From Ruminococcus sp. (lineage in GTDB: Bacteria; Bacillota; Clostridia; Oscillospirales; Ruminococcaceae), in the NCBI GenBank assembly GCA_014799785.1, contig JAAVHI010000023.1, positions 55,619-119,618 of the forward strand: 64,000 nucleotides of DNA. The letters run 5' to 3'. This document shows positions 38,642 through 52,001 of this stretch, one piece after another. How positions within the stretch are numbered: the stretch's first letter is position 1; each line of letters opens with the position of its first letter. Position numbers and translations under genes: made by a program. The notes under the pieces were generated by a model. It did no database searches. It was not told where the DNA came from and was given only the letters and a program-made list of their open reading frames with translations.

Positions 38642-40483
38642 ATGAAAATTTTCAGAAGATTTGCGGCAATATTGTGCGCCGCGGGACTAACTTTCTCCTC
38701 GTCTACGATATCTGCAAGCGCGGAGGAGCGGACTTGCCCCTCGGGACTGACTTTTGATAAGGTAGATACATTTATCGAAAAAATGTCAGAATCGTACGGA
38801 ACAAACTCGGCTTCCCTGTCGGCAGTTGTTTTTTGCGGTGACGAAACGCTTTCCGCTTGCTTCTTAGGTGAAACAGACCGTGAAAATCATATTCCTGCCG
38901 ACGAAAATTCCGTCTATGAGTGGGGAAGCATTTCCAAAACAATGATATGGGTCAGCGCAATGCAGTTGTGGGAGCAGGGCAGGCTTGACCTTGACGCCGA
39001 TATAAGAAATTATCTCCCCGATGATTTTTTTCAAAAGCTTTCCTATGACGACCCTATCACTATGACCGATTTAATGAACCACACGGGCGGCTGGTGCGAG
39101 ACGACTTACAGCATAGCCGCCACGGACGAAAACAATATCCCCACACTTGAAGAAGCCCTCCGCATGACCGAACCTGCGCAGACATACCGTCCCGGAGAGA
39201 CCGCCGCTTATTCAAACTGGGGAGCTTCCCTTGCGGCTTATATTGTGGAACGCATAAGCGGCATGGATTACTGCGAATACGTTCATAAAAATATTCTCGA
39301 ACCACTTGGCATGGAGCATACGGCAGTATCGTCTTCACACAATGATAACGAGTGGGTAAAAGAACAGCGGAGCAAGCTGAAATCCTACAAATTCAACGTT
39401 CTGACGCAGGAATATGAATCCCTCGGCAGCCGTATGTCTTATATCACGCTTTATCCGTCGGGTTCCGTAACAGGCACTATAGGCGACCTTGCAAAGTACG
39501 CGCAGGCGTTTGTTGACGACAATACGCCGCTTTTCAAGAACAAGGAAACGCAGGATAAGCTTTTCTCGGGGTCGGTATTTTACGGCGGGACGGATATCCC
39601 CTCACACAGCTACGGCTTTGCGGCAGCGGAATACGCAGTACGAACCTTTGGTCACAACGGCGCAACGGTTTCCTGCATATCGTATATGCTTTTTGACATG
39701 GAATCAAAGACAGGCGTTGTTGCACTTACAAACGAGCCTGAGGGTAATTACGTATACAACGAGCTGCCCGCTTGGATATTCGGCAAGCTTTCCCCAGACA
39801 AATATTCTGACGGAAACAACGAACCGTGCATGCTTGACGGCTATTACCTGCTCTCCCGCTCAAACGCCTCGGGACTTTTAAAATTTTACTCATACCTGAC
39901 TGCCGTTTCTGCGGAAAATTTAGAGGGTATTTCCCGTATAGGCGACGACCTCTATCAGCTTAGCGGCGGTGAAACGGCAATGCTTATTGGCGGAAAAACA
40001 TATTCCGACGGAAGCATGGGCTTGTCTCTCGGTACTTCCGAGCTTATTTCCGAAAAAATGTATACCCTGAAGCTATGCGCTCTGACCGCGTTTTTTATGA
40101 CTGCGGCGGCTTCGGTATTTATACTTCTTATTAAAATAAAAATGAAAAGAGCAAACAAATTGCAGCATTACACGGGAATTGGAATTATAACGGCGGGTCA
40201 GGCGTCAAAGATAATTTCCGTGGCCGCTGTGGTGGTGCTTACCTCATTTGCCGCAAGGGAAGAGACATACGGACTTCCCAAAGCCGTTGGAGCTTCCGCG
40301 GGTATCGTCCAGACCGTATGTATGGCGGTATGTGTTCTTGCGGCGGTTGTTTCCGTATATGTACTGCTTGCAAAAAAGCCCGCAAAGCTGAATAGACTTC
40401 GTTATATCTTCAATATCGCGGGCAATGCACTAACGGTATTTGTCATTGCATATTTTGAGATGTATAAATTCTGGGGTTGCTGA
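38642..40483 (+). CDS. Beta-lactamase-family serine hydrolase with C-terminal TM domain
   Basis: SxxK 'EWGSISKTMIWVSAMQLWEQGRLDLDADIRNYLPDDF', YxN 'YSNWGASLAAYIVERISG', 'FGHNGATVSCISYM'. Confidence 0.88.
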   Translation: MKIFRRFAAILCAAGLTFSSSTISASAEERTCPSGLTFDKVDTFIEKMSESYGTNSASLSAVVFCGDETLSACFLGETDRENHIPADENSVYEWGSISKTMIWVSAMQLWEQGRLDLDADIRNYLPDDFFQKLSYDDPITMTDLMNHTGGWCETTYSIAATDENNIPTLEEALRMTEPAQTYRPGETAAYSNWGASLAAYIVERISGMDYCEYVHKNILEPLGMEHTAVSSSHNDNEWVKEQRSKLKSYKFNVLTQEYESLGSRMSYITLYPSGSVTGTIGDLAKYAQAFVDDNTPLFKNKETQDKLFSGSVFYGGTDIPSHSYGFAAAEYAVRTFGHNGATVSCISYMLFDMESKTGVVALTNEPEGNYVYNELPAWIFGKLSPDKYSDGNNEPCMLDGYYLLSRSNASGLLKFYSYLTAVSAENLEGISRIGDDLYQLSGGETAMLIGGKTYSDGSMGLSLGTSELISEKMYTLKLCALTAFFMTAAASVFILLIKIKMKRANKLQHYTGIGIITAGQASKIISVAAVVVLTSFAAREETYGLPKAVGASAGIVQTVCMAVCVLAAVVSVYVLLAKKPAKLNRLRYIFNIAGNALTVFVIAYFEMYKFWGC

Positions 40484-40518
40484 TTTAAGCCGAAAGATTT
40501 TTTCGTGATTATTTTTTA

Positions 40519-40553
40519 ACAGTTCGGAAAATTTGTCCGGACTGTTTTTTTAT
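40519..40553 (+). terminator. Intrinsic terminator of the serine hydrolase operon
   Basis: AACAGTTCGGA-aaatttg-TCCGGACTGTT followed by TTTTT. Confidence 0.75.
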
Positions 40554-40620
40554 CGGTTTGCTGCAAGACACATTTCCTCATGCTTCATTAAGATGAGCGT
40601 AATTATTATAAAATCATATA

Positions 40621-43698
<3,078 letters not shown>

Positions 43699-43712
43699 AA
43701 GGAGTTTGAACA

Positions 43713-44903
43713 ATGTTAAAGAAAGCAATATCACTTTTTACGGCTGTCCTTATGCTTATGTCGGTATCGGCGTGTTCGTCCGGCGGGGGAACCTCCGCTT
43801 CGGCGGCAAATGACGAAGCCGCTCCCACGGCTCAGGAAGTTGCAAAAAGCATGGGTATCGGTCTCAATCTCGGCAACACTATGGAGGCTTACAGTTCGGC
43901 AAACTGTGAACAGATAACATACGAATGGATACCCGTTGTGGGAAACAACACCCCAAAGGATTACGAGACCTGCTGGGGTGCTTTGGAAACAACTCAGGAG
44001 ATCATCGACGGCATAAAAGCGGAGGGTTTCGACACGGTGAGAATTCCCGTCTTTTGGGGAAACATGATGGAAAACAACGGTAAATACACCATAAATTCCG
44101 ATTACATTGCAAGGGTCAAGGAGATAGTGGATTACTGCCAGAACGCGGGACTTTACACGGTAATAAACATTCACCATTTTGACGAGTTTATTATCCGCCG
44201 CAATTCCACCGAGGACTGCAAGAAAATTTTCACAAGCTTGTGGAAGCAGATAGCGAAATACTTCAAGGATTACCCCTACACCGTAGTATTTGAGGGATAC
44301 AACGAATATCTGGGCGGAGATCAGTTTGACGAAAACGGAAATCTTGCGGGGCTTTCCAAGGCGGACGCTTACGAAATGACCAACACCTTAAATCAGGCGT
44401 TTGTGGACGCGGTAAGAAGTGCGGGCGGAAACAACAAGGATCGCGTGCTTATCGTTTCGGGCTACTGGACGAATATCGACAACACCACTTCCCCCGAATT
44501 TGTTATGCCCGCGGACAAGGTAAGCGACAGGCTTATGGTCTCAGTGCATTATGTTGACAACGCGATGTACTGGACAAACAAAATAGGCGGCGACGAATGG
44601 GTAAACTATACCGACAGTCAGATAGACCTGCTCAACAAGGCTTTTACCGAAAAAAATATCCCCGTATTTATGGGCGAAACGACCGCAGGCTATCCCGCTT
44701 CAAACTTTGAAGCAAACGCAAAATACACGGATTCCACCGAATGCGTTGAAATGGTTTTGAACAAGCTTCTTGACAACGGCTTTGTTCCGGTTATATGGGA
44801 CGTAAGCGACGGCTTCTATTCACGGACACTGCGCAGGATAAAATTTGATTCCGACCGGGAAATGATACGTAAAATATACAACAGGCTGCATGACACAGAG
44901 TAA
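43713..44903 (+). CDS. Glycoside hydrolase family 5 (cellulase-like) lipoprotein
   Basis: Lipobox 'MSVSACSSG'; 'GIGLNLGNTMEAY', 'FDTVRIPVFWG', 'VFEGYNEYLGG', 'FMGETTAGYPASN'. Confidence 0.9.
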   Translation: MLKKAISLFTAVLMLMSVSACSSGGGTSASAANDEAAPTAQEVAKSMGIGLNLGNTMEAYSSANCEQITYEWIPVVGNNTPKDYETCWGALETTQEIIDGIKAEGFDTVRIPVFWGNMMENNGKYTINSDYIARVKEIVDYCQNAGLYTVINIHHFDEFIIRRNSTEDCKKIFTSLWKQIAKYFKDYPYTVVFEGYNEYLGGDQFDENGNLAGLSKADAYEMTNTLNQAFVDAVRSAGGNNKDRVLIVSGYWTNIDNTTSPEFVMPADKVSDRLMVSVHYVDNAMYWTNKIGGDEWVNYTDSQIDLLNKAFTEKNIPVFMGETTAGYPASNFEANAKYTDSTECVEMVLNKLLDNGFVPVIWDVSDGFYSRTLRRIKFDSDREMIRKIYNRLHDTE

Positions 44904-44968
44904 GTTGAGAAAATGCGGGATATATCCTCATAAAAAATAATTATTACTATGCAATAATTTTATATTTT

Positions 44969-45005
44969 AAACGGTCTCTGTTTATTTTGCACAGAGACCG
45001 TTTTG
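44969..45005 (+). terminator. Intrinsic terminator of the GH5 gene
   Basis: 13-bp perfect stem AAACGGTCTCTGT...ACAGAGACCGTTT then TTTTG. Confidence 0.8.
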
Positions 45006-45045
45006 CATGGAAAAATATCCCGCAAGATCAGAGATAAAATAAATA

Positions 45046-45082
45046 TTGACATTAAAAATCAAGTGTTGTATAATTTATACAA
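45046..45082 (+). promoter_or_regulatory. Perfect-consensus promoter with palindrome over the -10
   Basis: TTGACA-N17-TATAAT (45046-45074); TTGTATAA-T-TTATACAA perfect palindrome (45066-45082). Confidence 0.75.
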
Positions 45083-45104
45083 TAAGATGTCAGGAGTGTG
45101 CGGT

Positions 45105-46997
45105 ATGATTGGAAAATACAAAATAATTGCTTTGATGACCTGTCGTATTCATGACAGGGAGTGCTGTGAATTTATTAATGTTCTGAACAAAAGGTTTTCC
45201 GAAACTGACTTCCGTCTTTTTGTATATAACTGCAGTCCGCGTCTTGATGAAGATATAAATGAAAACGACCCGCAAACGTCGGTTTATGAAATGTTCGACG
45301 CTTCTTTTACCGACGCTGTTATCATAGATTCCGACCATATCGGAAACACCGCTGTGTGCGAAAAAATAATCGGCCGCGCACTGGGCATGAAGCTGCCCGT
45401 CATTTCACTTGGAAAATGCCTTGACGGCTGTGTCAATATTTCATACGAGCACCACAGCGGTATAGAGGACATTGTGGCGCACCTTGCCGATGTGCACGGT
45501 ATTTCGGATTTCCATATGATAGCGGGAGTTAAAGGAAACAGCTTTTCCGACAAAAGAATAGAATCATTTAAAAAGGCTCTACAAAAGCGGAATATTCCAT
45601 TTAACGACGATATGGTCAGCTACGGCGATTTCTGGTCAGGGCCTGCTATAGCAGCCGCAGAAAGGCTTCTGAACGAGGGCAGACTTCCGCGGGCATTTGT
45701 ATGCGCCAACGACCATATGGCTGTAGCAGTATCGTTTTTTCTGCAAAGCCGCGGGATATCCGTACCAAAGGATGTTGCCGTCACGGGTTATGACTGCATA
45801 GATACTGTTTTCAGTTCCTCCCCCACCATTACCACCGCTTGTATCAAAAAAGAAACCTTATCGGAAACGATATTCGGTATCCTTTCCGATGTGTTCGGCG
45901 GCGTTAAGCGCGAGGGCGTCATTAATGCGTACCCCGAGGCAGTGTTCAGCGAATCCTGCGGATGCGAAGCTTCCCGCAGACTGGACGCCGCATATTTGTT
46001 CAACGAGCAGACAAATATGTTCAACCGTTTTCAGAACGAAAATATTATTCTTTCTGAAGTGGCTGCAAAAATACAAAAAGGCAAAAGCTTTGACGACATA
46101 GCTCTTATAATGCACAGAGACAACCTCATGTATGCAATGTGCTGCCTTATAAAGCAGGAGTATACCGACGAATCTGTAAACCCGGAAATTGCAAGCAAGA
46201 GCGGAGACGGGCTTTTCGTTTTGTACGACGGTGATATGATAGAATACAAGAAAACTCTCGGCGAAAAATTCGTGCCTTACTATATGCCGGGAAAAGATAT
46301 TATCCCGTCTCTTTATTATAATCTTGACGAAGGACGCTGTCTGATTTTTACAACGCTTCACTATCTCGGCGTTACGCTGGGTTACATTTGCTTTCATTTC
46401 AGCGGCTTTGCAGTAGGAAATTACTACAAAATACCGCAGACAGCAGGTATGCTGAACAACGCGCTTGGCGGTTTTATCAATCAGCGGTACAAGCATTATC
46501 TGATGAAAAAAATAGAAATGGTATCCTGGATCGATACGCTTACCGGTCTTTATAACCGCCGCGGCTTCTGCGCCAAATATGACAGACTGCTTGAAAATTT
46601 GGGCGACGAACCGCTGGAGGTCGTAATGTGCGACCTTGACGGGCTGAAATACATAAACGATACTTTCGGTCACGAGGAAGGCGACAACGCTATACATACC
46701 GCGGCCGCCGCACTGAAAAGCGTTTGTCCAACCGATGCGGTGTGTACACGTTTCGGCGGCGACGAAATGCTTGCGGTATATCCCTATGGAGATAAGTCAG
46801 GCGATATACGGGCAATTTTCTGTGAATATCTTGACAGATACAACAACGGATCAGGAAAGCCATACAAGGTTGCTGCAAGTATGGGTATTTACGTTACCGG
46901 AAAGGGTGAGCGTCTGAGCTTTGAAGAGCTTGTGAAAAAATCGGACGGTCTCATGTACGAGGAAAAGAAGCGCAGAAAAGCCGCCCGCGGCATTTGA
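45105..46997 (+). CDS. LacI-type effector domain fused to GGDEF (putative diguanylate cyclase), no HTH, no obvious TM
   Basis: 'ALGMKLPVISLGKCLDGCVNISYEHHSGIEDIVAHLADVHGISDFHMIAG...FVCANDHMAVAVSFFLQSRGISVPKDVAVTGYDCID' LacI/PBP1-like; 'DTLTGLYNRRGF', 'RFGGDEMLAVYP' GGDEF. Confidence 0.88.
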   Translation: MIGKYKIIALMTCRIHDRECCEFINVLNKRFSETDFRLFVYNCSPRLDEDINENDPQTSVYEMFDASFTDAVIIDSDHIGNTAVCEKIIGRALGMKLPVISLGKCLDGCVNISYEHHSGIEDIVAHLADVHGISDFHMIAGVKGNSFSDKRIESFKKALQKRNIPFNDDMVSYGDFWSGPAIAAAERLLNEGRLPRAFVCANDHMAVAVSFFLQSRGISVPKDVAVTGYDCIDTVFSSSPTITTACIKKETLSETIFGILSDVFGGVKREGVINAYPEAVFSESCGCEASRRLDAAYLFNEQTNMFNRFQNENIILSEVAAKIQKGKSFDDIALIMHRDNLMYAMCCLIKQEYTDESVNPEIASKSGDGLFVLYDGDMIEYKKTLGEKFVPYYMPGKDIIPSLYYNLDEGRCLIFTTLHYLGVTLGYICFHFSGFAVGNYYKIPQTAGMLNNALGGFINQRYKHYLMKKIEMVSWIDTLTGLYNRRGFCAKYDRLLENLGDEPLEVVMCDLDGLKYINDTFGHEEGDNAIHTAAAALKSVCPTDAVCTRFGGDEMLAVYPYGDKSGDIRAIFCEYLDRYNNGSGKPYKVAASMGIYVTGKGERLSFEELVKKSDGLMYEEKKRRKAARGI

Positions 46998-47006
46998 TGA
47001 GAATAT

Positions 47007-47046
47007 AAAACGGTACGGACTTAAAAAGCTCGTACCGTTTTTTCTC
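47007..47046 (+). terminator. Intrinsic terminator
   Basis: AAAACGGTACG...CGTACCGTTTTTTCTC. Confidence 0.8.
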
Positions 47047-47433
47047 TGAAAAATTTTATGAATATGTTTGGCAGTTCGCCTAACAACGAGAAGATTTTAT
47101 CGTTTAATATTCCGAACCTTATGAAAATTATTCATAATTTTAGGGTTAGGCATGATTTGATTTTTACGGAAGTGTGAATGTGTTATAATAAATAAAAATT
47201 CGCGGTAGGTGTAAGCAGTGCCGAAACCAAATAAAAAATTATGCAGAATATTTGCCGTCTTAACATTTCTAAGCTAACTATTATTATCATTCATTTTTGA
47301 ATGTCCCCCTTTTGATTTTTTACAGCTGTCAGACCTTACATTTATTATATCAAAAGACGTTTTATTTTTATACTCATCGCTAAAGCCTTTTGGGCCTCCG
47401 ACACAGTCGGAGATTTTCAATGTACAAAAGTTT

Positions 47434-47468
47434 TCGCCGCGATTGTCACTGACTGACATCGCGGCGAT
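47434..47468 (-). terminator. Terminator-like hairpin downstream of the chemoreceptor gene
   Basis: TCGCCGCGAT...ATCGCGGCGA 10-bp perfect stem; - strand followed by AAAACTTTTG. Confidence 0.6.
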
Positions 47469-47504
47469 ATAAAAATTGGAAGGTGAATAAGAAGATGGCT
47501 TAAA

Positions 47505-49484
47505 TTAGATGTATCGTTCGAGATTATTTTTCAGAACGACTACCTGACTGTCAAGCTCCTCGCTTGCAGCGGCAGCATTTTGTGCGGTTGCTGAGGTCGT
47601 TCCGACAACGGCCTCGACCTCGCCGAGTTTTGTGACAATTTCAGCAACCATTGTTTTCTGCTTCTCGGAAACATCTGCGATCTCAGAAACGGACTCGCTT
47701 ATGGAGCTTGTTTCATGCACTACTTCGCTCAGCATTTTTGCGGTTTCGTTTGCCGCTTTAGTACCGATATTGATGGTCTGTACGGTATGTTCTATAAGCT
47801 CCGCTGTGGATTTTGAAGCCTTTCCCGATTTTGCGGCAAGGGTACGGACTTCCTCCGCAACTACTGCAAAGCCCTTGCCTGCCGCGCCTGCTCTTGAAGC
47901 TTCAACAGAGGCATTCAGCGCAAGGATATTAGTCTGCATAGCAATATCTTCAATTGTGGAGTTCATATTTACGATATCCGCAGCGTAACGGGAAATGCTC
48001 TTCATAATTTTCAGAAGCTCCTGCATTTTATCATTTCCGCAGTTGACGGTATCGGTGGCTTTGACTGCTTTTTCCTTGACCTCAAAGGCATTTTGTGCGG
48101 ACTGCGATATACGCATATTGATATCCTCAAGATTTTTATGTACCTCGCCGATAAGTCTCGTTTCATCTGAGACCGCATTTGCAAGCTCCGTCGCTCCTGT
48201 GGACACGCTGTTAGAGCCGCTCGCTATCTGCTCCGAAACAGTGCTTAACTGCTCAAAGGTGGAGTGCATTGCCTCGCATATGCCCTTTATGGACTTCTCC
48301 ATTGCCGTAAATTCGCCCGCAAATCTGACCGTGCTGTCGTACACGAAGTTTCCGTCCTCCATATTTGCAAGGACTCTTTCCATCTCGTTTATGTAGGATT
48401 TCAGGGCTTTATTGGTTTTGGCAAGAGCATCGAAGATAGTGCCTATCTCGTCGTTCACAGATTCGGGGTATTTGTGTTCAAGAACGCCGTTGGACATATT
48501 TGTAACAATATTCTCTATGGCGGACAATGGGCGCAGTCTCTTTGTAAAGCTGATGTAGAAGAACAGCGCGCCGCCTATAGCCGTCAGGGCCGATGCTATA
48601 ACTGCAAATATGATTATGTTATTGAGTCCCGACATTGCCTCGCCGTAGTCCGCGGCATACAGCACTTTCCAGCCCGTGTCGCCTATGGGTACAACCGGGA
48701 AGTATCTCATTGTTCCGTCGTATCCCTTGCCCGAAACAACGTTGGTGCTGCCCGACGCCGCAAGAACGTCACTGTATATCGGATCAATGTCAATAAGCCT
48801 GGTCACGATCTCTTCATTGCCCTCCAGTCTGTGGGAGTAGCTTGAATTTTTAGAGTGGGCAACTATATTGCCGGAAGCGTCCACAAGCACAGCGTATCCG
48901 TTGGTATCAACCTTAAGCTTCTGAGATAGCGAAACAAGCTCCGTGACTTCAATGTCAAGTCCGCACACGCCCAGAACATTGCCGTCATCGGACAGCAGCG
49001 GGCTTGCGACAGTTATAACTATCTTTCCCGTTATAGCGTCTATGTACGGGTCTGTGACAACCTTTTCTTTGGTTAATTTTGCGGTCTTGTACCAGCCCCG
49101 CTCCTGAGCCACATAATCATCCGCAACAGGGAAAACGCTGCACACCATTCCCACAGTGTCGGTCTCCCATGCGAGATAGCCGTTCATTATGCTTGACGAG
49201 CAGGGGTGAACAACGTTCAGCATATACTGCTGCAAAGCGTCCCCGTGCAGATCGTCATGTACCGCGGCCATCGCGAAGCCCTCGGCAATGGTAGTGTGCT
49301 GAGTGAACCAAGCGTCCATCTTTGCGGACTCCGTTGCAACCGTGTGATACAGGTCGGATTTTATTGATTGGGTGTACTGAATATTTACGCATATTGAAAA
49401 TATCAGACATACCATTGTAAGGTCAGCCACCAGCACCCCCATTGACCATGCAAGGATACTGCGCAGCAGGCTTTTCTTTTTCAT
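47505..49484 (-). CDS. Methyl-accepting chemotaxis protein with Cache-type sensor
   Basis: '[55 protein letters not shown]' MCP signalling hairpin; N-terminal TM/Cache; start at MKKKSLLRS. Confidence 0.93.
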   Translation of the reverse strand: MKKKSLLRSILAWSMGVLVADLTMVCLIFSICVNIQYTQSIKSDLYHTVATESAKMDAWFTQHTTIAEGFAMAAVHDDLHGDALQQYMLNVVHPCSSSIMNGYLAWETDTVGMVCSVFPVADDYVAQERGWYKTAKLTKEKVVTDPYIDAITGKIVITVASPLLSDDGNVLGVCGLDIEVTELVSLSQKLKVDTNGYAVLVDASGNIVAHSKNSSYSHRLEGNEEIVTRLIDIDPIYSDVLAASGSTNVVSGKGYDGTMRYFPVVPIGDTGWKVLYAADYGEAMSGLNNIIIFAVIASALTAIGGALFFYISFTKRLRPLSAIENIVTNMSNGVLEHKYPESVNDEIGTIFDALAKTNKALKSYINEMERVLANMEDGNFVYDSTVRFAGEFTAMEKSIKGICEAMHSTFEQLSTVSEQIASGSNSVSTGATELANAVSDETRLIGEVHKNLEDINMRISQSAQNAFEVKEKAVKATDTVNCGNDKMQELLKIMKSISRYAADIVNMNSTIEDIAMQTNILALNASVEASRAGAAGKGFAVVAEEVRTLAAKSGKASKSTAELIEHTVQTINIGTKAANETAKMLSEVVHETSSISESVSEIADVSEKQKTMVAEIVTKLGEVEAVVGTTSATAQNAAAASEELDSQVVVLKNNLERYI

Positions 49485-49667
49485 AATAAGGTTCTCCTTT
49501 TTATTTTTATAAATTTTATAATATCCTGTAAAAATTTTCAACCGATTTCACTTAAACGACGGATTTTTCACTTATTTGACATGAACTTCTCTTGTCCGAC
49601 CAAAATAAATATGTTATAATTATTATAGGAAATGATTTATTATGTTCTTTTATGGAGGAATTTGCCA

Positions 49668-50411
49668 ATGTACCGTATCTCTGTCTGTGACGACAACGGA
49701 GACGAACTTGAAAAAATATGCGGCATAGTCAAAGACTATACTGAAGTAAATAATATAAAAGCGGAAGTGAAAGCCTTTGCTTCGGGCAGAGAGCTTCTTG
49801 AATACGAGGACGGTAAGCAATTCTCGGATATTTACATACTGGATATAATCATGCCCGACATGAACGGTATCCAGCTGGGCAAAGCCATACGCCAAAAAAA
49901 TGCAGATGCTTTTATTATTTTTCTGACAACTTCAAAGGATTACGCTTTGGAATCATATTCGGTAAAAGCGTTCTCCTATCTTATCAAGCCTGCGGCCGAG
50001 GAAAATGTTACGGCCGAGCTTGCAGACGTCTTTTCACGTATAAGCAAGCCTCCCGAACGGTTTGTTTTAAAATGCACAAACGGCACTGTCTCTGTCAGCG
50101 CCGAGGATATTGTTTACATAGAATACTACAATCACCGCATGATATACCGTCTTGCGGGAGGAAAAACCGCCGAAAGCGTTTATTTCAGAGGTACCTTTGA
50201 CAGCGTGATAACGGATTACATCAAAAACGGCTCCTTTATCAAAAGCTCGGCAAGCTATCTTGTCAATATGAAGCATATAAAAACGGTAAACGCTGTGGGC
50301 TTTATCATGTCCGACGGAACTGTTCTGACAGTTACAAGAAAATACGCGGAGGCAAGGAAAAAATACATAGACTATGAGCTTAACGGAGGCGAGCTGCGTG
50401 GCGACGTTTGA
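49668..50411 (+). CDS. LytTR family response regulator
   Basis: 'MYRISVCDDNGDELEKI', 'DIYILDIIMPDMNGIQLGKAIR', LytTR C-terminus 'SASYLVNMKHIKTVN'. Confidence 0.92.
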   Translation: MYRISVCDDNGDELEKICGIVKDYTEVNNIKAEVKAFASGRELLEYEDGKQFSDIYILDIIMPDMNGIQLGKAIRQKNADAFIIFLTTSKDYALESYSVKAFSYLIKPAAEENVTAELADVFSRISKPPERFVLKCTNGTVSVSAEDIVYIEYYNHRMIYRLAGGKTAESVYFRGTFDSVITDYIKNGSFIKSSASYLVNMKHIKTVNAVGFIMSDGTVLTVTRKYAEARKKYIDYELNGGELRGDV

Positions 50412-51702
50412 AAACGATATTACTTATTACATGACAAAAACAGTTGTCGTTGTAGTCAGCACTCTTCTTATGATGTCGTCCTGCATGAAAATAAAGTGCA
50501 CCGTTAAAAAAATTGTTGCTGCGCTTGTGTTATACCTTTTATGGACCGGTATTTTTACCTTTACAGCAATGAAGCTTTTCGGCATTGTCGGTACGCTTCG
50601 GCTCAGCATACCCATGATATCAGTTCCGGCAATGGTCGTTCTGTATTTTATGTCAAACTATTCGCCGTGGCAGGCGGTATTTAACTATACAATGCAGTTA
50701 AGCATTTCGGTAATTCTTGCTATGAGCCAAACAATAGCCTTTTCGGTCATTGGCGGAGGAAAGGCTGCGGACTTAATCATAAGGATAGTCAGCTATTCTC
50801 TGTGCATTTTGGCGGAACTGAAATTTTTAAGAAAAAAATTTGCCCTGCTGGACTATCTTCCCGATAAAAACTGGCGGGCTCTTACCTTTGTTCCAATAGG
50901 CTTTACGGTATTGTTTTTCCTTATCGGGACGTATCCAGTGCATTATACAAAGTCGCTCGAGAATACTATTTACATTTACGCCGTTACTGTGTTAATGATC
51001 ATCGTTTATGTAATAATTTTTCACAGCCTTATCAGTCAGTATAACTTGCAGCTTTCCGAATACACCAACAGCATACTTATGTCACAGAGCGAATCCTTTC
51101 AGAAGCAGCTTGAAGCCATCAATTCCACGGAGGAGCAGGTCAGGATAATACGGCACAATATACGGTATAATCTGATAGTTCTTTCAGATATGCTTACAGC
51201 GGGAGATACCTCGGGCGCGCTGGAATACTTAGGCTCATTCGGCAAAAAGCTTGACGATGCAAAAAAAGAGGTTTACTGCTCAAATTCCACAGCAAACGCT
51301 ATTTTAGCATATTATATCGAACGGGCGGAAAGCAAGGGTATCAGGACAGAGGTACAATTTACAATACCAGAAAATCTCAGCGTTGATATTATGGATTTCA
51401 CTGCGGCTGTGGCAAATGCTCTTGAAAACGCCGTGAATGCCTGCGCAAAGGTCAGCGAAAGTAAAAGGAGGCTGCGCATCAGGACAACGGAGTCCAAGCA
51501 GTATATAGTGGAAATTGCCAATAATTATACAGGTGAGGTATCCTTTGACGAGGAGGGACTTCCCACATCAAAGGAAAGCGGTCACGGAATAGGCACCCGC
51601 AGCATTTCGGCGTTTGCACGAAAAAATAACGCCGTCCTCGATTACGACATTACAGACGAATGGTTCAAGCTTCGGATAGTACTTCCGAACAGTGAAAAAT
51701 AG
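50398..51702 (+). CDS. GHKL-domain sensor histidine kinase (AgrC/VirS-like)
   Basis: 'EEQVRIIRHNIRYNLIVLSDMLTAGD' H-box, GHKL ATPase 'ANALENAVNAC', 'GHGIGTRSISAFARKNN'; GTG start at 50398 after GGAGGCGA. Confidence 0.88.
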   Translation: MATFENDITYYMTKTVVVVVSTLLMMSSCMKIKCTVKKIVAALVLYLLWTGIFTFTAMKLFGIVGTLRLSIPMISVPAMVVLYFMSNYSPWQAVFNYTMQLSISVILAMSQTIAFSVIGGGKAADLIIRIVSYSLCILAELKFLRKKFALLDYLPDKNWRALTFVPIGFTVLFFLIGTYPVHYTKSLENTIYIYAVTVLMIIVYVIIFHSLISQYNLQLSEYTNSILMSQSESFQKQLEAINSTEEQVRIIRHNIRYNLIVLSDMLTAGDTSGALEYLGSFGKKLDDAKKEVYCSNSTANAILAYYIERAESKGIRTEVQFTIPENLSVDIMDFTAAVANALENAVNACAKVSESKRRLRIRTTESKQYIVEIANNYTGEVSFDEEGLPTSKESGHGIGTRSISAFARKNNAVLDYDITDEWFKLRIVLPNSEK

Positions 51703-51730
51703 CGGTTTCCGCTGTTGTAAGGAATAGTTG

Positions 51731-51768
51731 AAGCCGCGGTACTTATTGACAGTGCCGCGGCTTTTTGA
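51731..51768 (+). terminator. Intrinsic terminator of the two-component operon
   Basis: AGCCGCGGTAC...GTGCCGCGGCTTTTTG. Confidence 0.8.
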
Positions 51769-51818
51769 TACGCATGAAAGTTCATCTGTGGCAGTATTTT
51801 GCTCATTATCAAAACTCC

Positions 51819-51847
51819 TTGACAGATATTCAAAAATATGTTATAAT
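51819..51847 (+). promoter_or_regulatory. Perfect-consensus promoter upstream of the GGDEF gene leader
   Basis: TTGACA-N17-TATAAT. Confidence 0.85.
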
Positions 51848-51901
51848 GATAACAATTTATTACAAAAACAAATAGCTTATATTTGCAAAAAAGTAAATTC
51901 T

Positions 51902-51990
51902 ACAGAAAAAATACCGATAAAAAGTGTCACTGACGGTACGCTGTTCCCGCAAAAATATCTCTAAATAAAAAAGAGATATTTTTATTTATA
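51902..51990 (+). promoter_or_regulatory. Candidate attenuator/riboswitch-like leader of the GGDEF gene
   Basis: ACAG..TACCG/CGGTA..CTGT stem followed by perfect 11-bp terminator AAAAATATCTC...GAGATATTTTT-ATTT just before the start codon. Confidence 0.5.
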
Positions 51991-52001
51991 ATGAAATAAG
52001 A

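Noticed and set aside
45858-46697. 279-aa ORF antisense to the LacI-GGDEF gene
   Set aside because: Antisense shadow of a strongly supported CDS.
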